Positions 59,063-64,000 of a stretch of DNA of 64,000 nt are shown in pieces. The position numbers were made by a program, and so were the translations under genes. Each line of letters begins with the position of its first letter. The stretch's first letter is position 1. The DNA lies in assembly GCA_934692675.1 (NCBI GenBank), contig CAKUUD010000001.1:62001-126000 (forward strand). Direction: 5' to 3'. The notes beneath the pieces were generated by a model, which was given only the letters and a program-made list of their open reading frames with translations, did no database searches and was not told the DNA's origin. Source of the DNA: an uncultured Eubacteriales bacterium. GTDB taxonomy: Bacteria > Bacillota > Clostridia > Oscillospirales > Acutalibacteraceae.

Positions 59063-62000
59063 ATGACGAACAAAAAAGAACGCAAAATACTAAGGAAAAC
59101 CCTATCGCTGACGCTGGCGATACTGGTCAGCATCCTGGGCATACCGCTGGCGGAGCCGCAGCAAGCGAGCGCCACGGAAACTTCAGATCCGAAATATTTA
59201 TCCTCGATTAGTATAACCGCCACGGCGAGCAGCTCGTGGGACAAGAAATATAGTACATCGGTTTACGACGAAATAATTAAGAATTATGATACCTACACAA
59301 CGGCGGAAACCGCGCTCAAAATTGACTCTGCTGAAAAACTGGCAGCCTTCGCTGGAGCGGTTAACGTTGGCAAGAAGAGTTTCAGTGGCAAATACGTAAA
59401 GCTTACCGCCCCTATTGATCTTAAAGGCGGAACTCCGACTGTTACAAAAACACCCTCTGGCAATAAATTCGACATAAGTATAACAGGCAACGTGTCAAAC
59501 GTATGGGTGCCGATTGGAAATAGTACCACCAATTTTGAAGGCAATTTTGATGGCGGAAATTGTAAAATTAGTAACATGACTGTGCTTGGTAATACCTCCT
59601 ACGCCGGTCTTTTTGGTTATACAAACGGGGGAAGTATAAAAAACACGGGAGTGACGGGTGACGTTTACGCTTCTTCTTCTTCTAAGTATGTTTATGTCGG
59701 TGGGCTGGTTGGTTACAATGGTAGTAGTAGTAGTATAAGCAATAGCTATGCAACGGGTAACGTTTACGCTTCTTCTTCTTCTTCTTCTTCTTATGCTTAT
59801 GCCGGTGGGCTGGCTGGTAGTAGTAGTAGTAGTAGTATAAGCAATAGCTATGCAACGGGTAATGTTTACGCTTCTTCTTCTTCTAAGTCTGTTTATGTCG
59901 GTGGGCTGGTTGGTAGTAGTAATAGTAGTAGTATAAGCAATAGCTATGCAACAGGTAACGCTTACGCTTTTTCTTCTTTTGCTCATGCCGGTGGGCTGAT
60001 CGGTGAAAATGGTAGTAATAGTAGTATAAGCAATAGCTATGCAACGGGTAACGTTTACGCTTCTTCTTCTTCTTCTTCTTCTTATGATGATGTTCGTGCC
60101 GGTGGGCTGGTTGGTAGTAGTAGTAGTAGTAGTAGTAGTATAAGCAATAGCTATGCAACGGGTAACGTTTACGCTTCTTCTTCTTCTTCTTCTGTTTATG
60201 CCGGTGGGCTGGTCGGTTATAATGGTGGTAGTATAAGCAACAGCTATGCAACGGGCAACGTTTACGCTTCTTCTTCTTCTTCTTCTTCTGAAGTTTATGC
60301 CGGTGGGCTGGTTGGTTACAATGATAGTAGTAGTATAAGCAATAGCTATGCAACGGGTAACGTTTACGCTTCTTCTTCTTCTTCTGATGTTCGTGCCGGT
60401 GGGCTGGTTGGTAGGAATCGTAATGGCAGTATAACTAATGGTTATTACTATTCTGGATCTACGTTTGATGTGAAACCCGAAGCAACAGCAACAATCTCGA
60501 GCGATGGCGAGCCTCTTACTATGGATCAGATTACAGGAACCGGAAGTGATAGAGCTACAGAAAGAATGTCAAGTTTAAGCACGAACAATTGGATTTTTCA
60601 GGCTGATGGCACTGGAATCAAGTATTTGCCACGTTTAAAAGTTATTACGTATAATGAAACAACAAACCCGGCGCCTAGATTTGTAGGGTTTATATCTAGT
60701 GACTTTGATTTTAGAGCACCTGCCAATTTAACCTATGACGGCAGTGCTAAAGAGGCCACGGTAACTTCAAAAATCTCAGGAATTTCTGACGATAAAATAA
60801 CCATAAAATACTATAAAGACGGAAGCGAAGCTTCGCCGATCGATATAGGAACCTATATTGTTAGAATCGACGTATATGAAGGCGACAATGATGCTGTCTG
60901 GAGGAATATCACGGCCGACCACTGGACGTTTACAATAGAAAAGGCCGCGCCAACGATAAAATCCACCACCACAAGCGCAACCTACAAGCATGGCTTAAAG
61001 CTAAGCGATGTCAACCCCCCAAGCACTGAGGGAAATATACCGAACGGCAAATGGGCTTGGTCAGACCCGGATACCGTTATCCAGTACGCAGGAGATCACT
61101 ATTACCCGGCAATATTTACGCCGGACGATTCCGATAACTATGCCACCGCGTCGAGGCTTATTTTCGTCCAGGTTGATAAGGGTGAGCTCGCTATTGGCAA
61201 TTTTACATTTACTCCGCCGGCGAATAACATTTACAGCGGATTCGGGATATTTCCAACCGTGAAGCCGGATAACCTTACCGGTGTCGGGGATATAACTCTT
61301 AAATATTACAAGTTGCAAGTCGAGAATGGCAAATTAACTATAGGAGCTCCAAGTGAGGAAGCTCCGACCGATGTAGGAACCTACGGCGTTTCGATAGATG
61401 TTACCGAAGATGTAAACTACAACAAAGCAGAAGACTTGAAACCAAATTGGGGAACAGAGTTCGAATCTGGTACATCACTCAAAGAACTTCCTTGGACATT
61501 TTCGATCTTGCCTATTGAGCCCAAAGACCCGGGCATACCGAAGGCTAACCCGATAGTCTATGGAAATCCATTGTCGACCAGTGCGTTATCCGTAACCGGA
61601 TGGAAATGGGTTAAGCCGAATGAAATTCCAACTGTTGGCAACAGTGGCTACACGGCATATTATTCTATCAAAGGTACTATCGGTAAATACGATTGGACTG
61701 AAGTTATAGAAAAGGGAGGATACACCTTTAAGCAAGCAGAAGGGTCACTCCCGGACAGACTTGAAAAGACGATTGCAATTACAGTAATTCCTGCAGTTCC
61801 AAAATACAAAAGACCAGAAAACCTTACAGCAACTTACGGTCAGACTTTAGCTAATGTTGCTCTAAGTACTTTATATACCGGCTGGAGCTGGCTAGATGAA
61901 ACTCAATCTGTAGGAGACGTAGGAACGCACCAATTTAAAGCCAAGTTTACGCAGTTCAAAGAGGGTACAACCGAAGCAGATAAAAATTTTGAAACAGTAA

Positions 62001-64000
62001 CTGATATGTTAAACGTGAAAGTCACAAAAGCTGACCCGAAGTGCATTCTCCCTAAAAACTTGACCGCAACCTACGGCGATACGCTTGGAAGCGTTTTACT
62101 TCCCAAACAATCGGAAAGTGAAACCCCAGGTACATGGAAATGGATTGACGGAAGTCAACTCGTTGGTGATGTAACTGAAGGAGGAAATACATTCGCTGCT
62201 ATATTCACTCCAGATGATTCCGATAATTACAATACAAGAACTGAGAATTTAACTGTAACAGTGAAAAAGGCCAACCTTGAAGCTAGTGATTTTGATTTTA
62301 AAGCATCTAACGCGGTGTACGATGGCAACGAAAAGACTGCAACCGTAACGCTGAAAAGTGACATTGTCGGTGCTGGAGAAATAACATCTGTAAAATATTA
62401 TAAAGATGAAATCGAAACCTCGCCGATCGATGTGGGAACGTACAAAGTGAAAATAAATGTTTCCGGAGGTAACAACTATAACGGAGTGGATGGATTAAGC
62501 TCTACGGATTGGACTTTTACAATCACTCAGGCCCCAGCAACCAATCCGACAACTCCTACGGCTACTACGATAGCCTATGGAGATAAGTTGTCAAACAGTA
62601 AACTTTCGGTAGACGGATGGAAATGGAATGAGCCCAATAAAGTTCCGAATGCTGGTACCGATTACTACATGTCTTATTATGATGTAGAAGACGACACCAA
62701 CTATAACTGGTTAAAAGTAGATGACTATGTACCCAGCAAACACAGAGTTGAAAGGAATATACGTCTTACTGTAAATCCGGCAGAACCTACTATACCTGAA
62801 ACTCTTTCAGGGACATTCGGCCAGACTCTTGGTGAGATAAAAATTCCTGATGCAGCAGGAGGAACGTGGTCTTGGAAAAATGAAAATACTAGATTGAGTG
62901 AAATTGGTGAAAAATTATTTCCTGCAACTTTTACACCCAAGAGCAGCAATTATGCCGAAAAAGAAACAGACTTGAAAGTAAATGTAAACCCCAGACCGAT
63001 AAACAGCAAAGAGATTACGATCTCAGGTGTTAAAGACGAGTATGAATATGATGGAAATACCAGCTCTATCCAACCTGAAGTTACTGTTATAGACAAGCTT
63101 ATAAGCAGTGAGAATCCATTGAAAAAAGACACGGATTATACAGTTAGCTATAGCAGCTTCTCTTGGAAGGAAGATGGCGGAGCAATCGACGGAGGAGTTA
63201 CAATCAAAGGAATCGGAAAGTACACCGGAGAGGCTTCTAAGACGTTTAAAATTAAAGATAAAGTTTTACCGGCAGGAAAGATTAAATTAGATGGCGAGGC
63301 AGAATTTTCACTTTTCAATAGCAAAGTAGATTTTAAATATATGTTTAACGAAGCTAAAACTGTAAGAATAGAAGGCAGCGACGCTGAAACAGGTATAAAA
63401 AATATCTATTATTATATTTCAGACAAAGATTTATTTGCCTCAGAGGGCGAATACACTAATGATGAAATAGAAAAAACAATTTCTCCAAATGGTTGGAATT
63501 TGTACGATAAAGGCACACCGATTGAACTGGGAAAAGGCTCAAAAAATATCATCTATGCAAAAATAGAAGATAATAGTGGTAACAAGAAGTATATAAGTTC
63601 TCAGGGCATCATAGTGTACGACCAAGTAGACGCCATCGTTAATGATGTATACACCAAAACTTCAAAAGAAAATATAGAAATAATCAGCGACTTGAGAGGA
63701 AACACCATAAAGGAAATTATCTTGAACAATGCAAAAGTTGAAGATACGAATTACACTATAAACGGAAGCAAAGTCGTTCTGAATGGAAGTTATCTTGAAA
63801 GTTTACTTGCGGGAGAGCACATGTTTACAGTTAGGTACAATCCTATGGGTGAGGAATTCATCGAAAATTCTACAGAAGGTGACAAGCCTGAAGATATCAC
63901 ATTTACAGTTAAAGTGCAGAAAGCAGGTTTAAAAGCAGAGAATTTTGAGTATACAGAGCCTGAGGATTTACTCTATGATGAAAAGGCAAAAGTAGCCAAA
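59063..64000 (+). CDS. Giant GLUG/Ig-like surface adhesin, C-terminus beyond window
   Basis: An ATG with AAAGGAGA opens a frame without stop to the right edge: at least 1646 residues. A signal peptide (about 1-40, KTLSLTLAILVSILGIPLAEPQQASA) is followed by a beta-helix-like region and eight GLUG repeats (about 205-460: SISNSYATGNVYA...YAGGLVG). These are linked by Ser-only spacers coded by TCT and AGT runs. From about 535 come repeated Ig-like/MBG modules with recurring strands such as LTYDGSAKEATVTSK, IKYYKDGSEASPIDIGTY and TFTPDDSDNYNT. Proteins of this plan are surface adhesins; an anchor, if any, lies beyond the window. The signal-peptide codons are strikingly G+C-rich. Confidence 0.88.
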   Translation, partial: MTNKKERKILRKTLSLTLAILVSILGIPLAEPQQASATETSDPKYLSSISITATASSSWDKKYSTSVYDEIIKNYDTYTTAETALKIDSAEKLAAFAGAVNVGKKSFSGKYVKLTAPIDLKGGTPTVTKTPSGNKFDISITGNVSNVWVPIGNSTTNFEGNFDGGNCKISNMTVLGNTSYAGLFGYTNGGSIKNTGVTGDVYASSSSKYVYVGGLVGYNGSSSSISNSYATGNVYASSSSSSSYAYAGGLAGSSSSSSISNSYATGNVYASSSSKSVYVGGLVGSSNSSSISNSYATGNAYAFSSFAHAGGLIGENGSNSSISNSYATGNVYASSSSSSSYDDVRAGGLVGSSSSSSSSISNSYATGNVYASSSSSSVYAGGLVGYNGGSISNSYATGNVYASSSSSSSEVYAGGLVGYNDSSSISNSYATGNVYASSSSSDVRAGGLVGRNRNGSITNGYYYSGSTFDVKPEATATISSDGEPLTMDQITGTGSDRATERMSSLSTNNWIFQADGTGIKYLPRLKVITYNETTNPAPRFVGFISSDFDFRAPANLTYDGSAKEATVTSKISGISDDKITIKYYKDGSEASPIDIGTYIVRIDVYEGDNDAVWRNITADHWTFTIEKAAPTIKSTTTSATYKHGLKLSDVNPPSTEGNIPNGKWAWSDPDTVIQYAGDHYYPAIFTPDDSDNYATASRLIFVQVDKGELAIGNFTFTPPANNIYSGFGIFPTVKPDNLTGVGDITLKYYKLQVENGKLTIGAPSEEAPTDVGTYGVSIDVTEDVNYNKAEDLKPNWGTEFESGTSLKELPWTFSILPIEPKDPGIPKANPIVYGNPLSTSALSVTGWKWVKPNEIPTVGNSGYTAYYSIKGTIGKYDWTEVIEKGGYTFKQAEGSLPDRLEKTIAITVIPAVPKYKRPENLTATYGQTLANVALSTLYTGWSWLDETQSVGDVGTHQFKAKFTQFKEGTTEADKNFETVTDMLNVKVTKADPKCILPKNLTATYGDTLGSVLLPKQSESETPGTWKWIDGSQLVGDVTEGGNTFAAIFTPDDSDNYNTRTENLTVTVKKANLEASDFDFKASNAVYDGNEKTATVTLKSDIVGAGEITSVKYYKDEIETSPIDVGTYKVKINVSGGNNYNGVDGLSSTDWTFTITQAPATNPTTPTATTIAYGDKLSNSKLSVDGWKWNEPNKVPNAGTDYYMSYYDVEDDTNYNWLKVDDYVPSKHRVERNIRLTVNPAEPTIPETLSGTFGQTLGEIKIPDAAGGTWSWKNENTRLSEIGEKLFPATFTPKSSNYAEKETDLKVNVNPRPINSKEITISGVKDEYEYDGNTSSIQPEVTVIDKLISSENPLKKDTDYTVSYSSFSWKEDGGAIDGGVTIKGIGKYTGEASKTFKIKDKVLPAGKIKLDGEAEFSLFNSKVDFKYMFNEAKTVRIEGSDAETGIKNIYYYISDKDLFASEGEYTNDEIEKTISPNGWNLYDKGTPIELGKGSKNIIYAKIEDNSGNKKYISSQGIIVYDQVDAIVNDVYTKTSKENIEIISDLRGNTIKEIILNNAKVEDTNYTINGSKVVLNGSYLESLLAGEHMFTVRYNPMGEEFIENSTEGDKPEDITFTVKVQKAGLKAENFEYTEPEDLLYDEKAKVAK
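59655..60410 (+). repeat. Eight GLUG units with in-frame TCT and AGT microsatellites
   Basis: About 90-120 bp per unit. Each has a conserved AGCAATAGCTATGCAAC block and GGTGGGCTGGTTGG block, with two variable runs: GCTTCTTCTTCT-type (4-8 codons) and AGTAGTAGT-type (1-7 codons). Run length differs from unit to unit, always in whole codons. Confidence 0.9.

Noticed and set aside
59495..60353. Minus-strand frames rich in Arg/Ser/Tyr/His opposite the GLUG repeats
   Set aside because: They are antisense readings of triplet repeats; the plus-strand frame has a signal peptide and continues to the edge.
59655..60410. Regular repeats as a CRISPR array
   Set aside because: The repeats encode in-frame protein blocks, spacers are simple triplet runs, and no cas gene is nearby.

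Overview
The window is low-GC (roughly one third G+C) chromosomal DNA from an endospore-forming Firmicute, most likely an uncultured or little-studied member of the Clostridia. The reasons are: dipicolinate synthase genes dpaA/dpaB (spore core), strong AGGAGG-type ribosome sites with frequent GTG/TTG starts, TasA/camelysin-like proteins with a SipW-type signal peptidase, an efp gene followed by a CD1247-type zinc protein, a type A RNase P RNA, and an aspS-gatCAB operon for indirect Asn-tRNA formation.

Layout. 1-8.1 kb (minus strand): exported or membrane proteins of unknown function, a Nudix hydrolase, a membrane-anchored AAA+ ATPase and a LysM/G5/M23 cell-wall peptidase. 8.3-13.4 kb (plus): aspS-gatC-gatA-gatB. 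13.4-14.8 kb: four tandem small proteins, each with a 19-residue double-glycine leader and two CxxC pairs, behind a near-perfect promoter containing palindromes. 15-18.6 kb: efp, a Cys-rich zinc protein and a polar amino-acid ABC transporter. 18.8-20.1 kb: a second membrane-anchored AAA+ ATPase. 20.4-29.3 kb: a ten-gene surface-fibre operon (vWA protein, SipW signal peptidase, seven SipW/TasA-type proteins, C-terminally anchored protein). 29.7-33.3 kb: accessory DNA with two orphan Rhs C-terminal toxin modules, each followed by a related small immunity-like gene, joined by a 184-bp direct repeat. 33.5 kb: tRNA-Leu. 34.5-40.7 kb: a compact chorismate operon (aroB-aroA-aroC-DAHP synthase-chorismate mutase-aroE/aroK fusion-aroQ) encoding every step from PEP plus erythrose-4-phosphate to chorismate, and on to prephenate. 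40.7-45.2 kb (minus): a membrane-stress-like cluster (SPFH, zinc-ribbon, TPM proteins, two lipoproteins). 45.5-45.9 kb: rnpB. 47.5-53.1 kb (minus): dpaA-dpaB-dCMP deaminase-FUSC-transglutaminase-folP-folB-folK. 53.2-56 kb: class Ic aminotransferase and a secreted Cys-rich GH24 lysozyme. 56-58.9 kb: tRNA-Lys followed by a 2.7-kb islet ending in a duplicate of the tRNA 3' end and terminator; it carries a phage minor-head/amidase fusion and a multi-TM protein. 59.1 kb to the edge: a giant GLUG/Ig-like surface protein, incomplete at the right edge.

Housekeeping blocks (translation, aromatic amino acids, folate, DPA) alternate with fast-evolving surface, toxin and peptide loci. The strongest candidates for undescribed biology are the double-glycine-leader CxxC peptide array, the tRNA-Lys islet, the Rhs cassette pair and the two membrane-tethered AAA+ ATPases. 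Many starts were placed at an in-frame ATG/GTG correctly spaced from a Shine-Dalgarno sequence rather than at the longest ORF; each such choice is explained.
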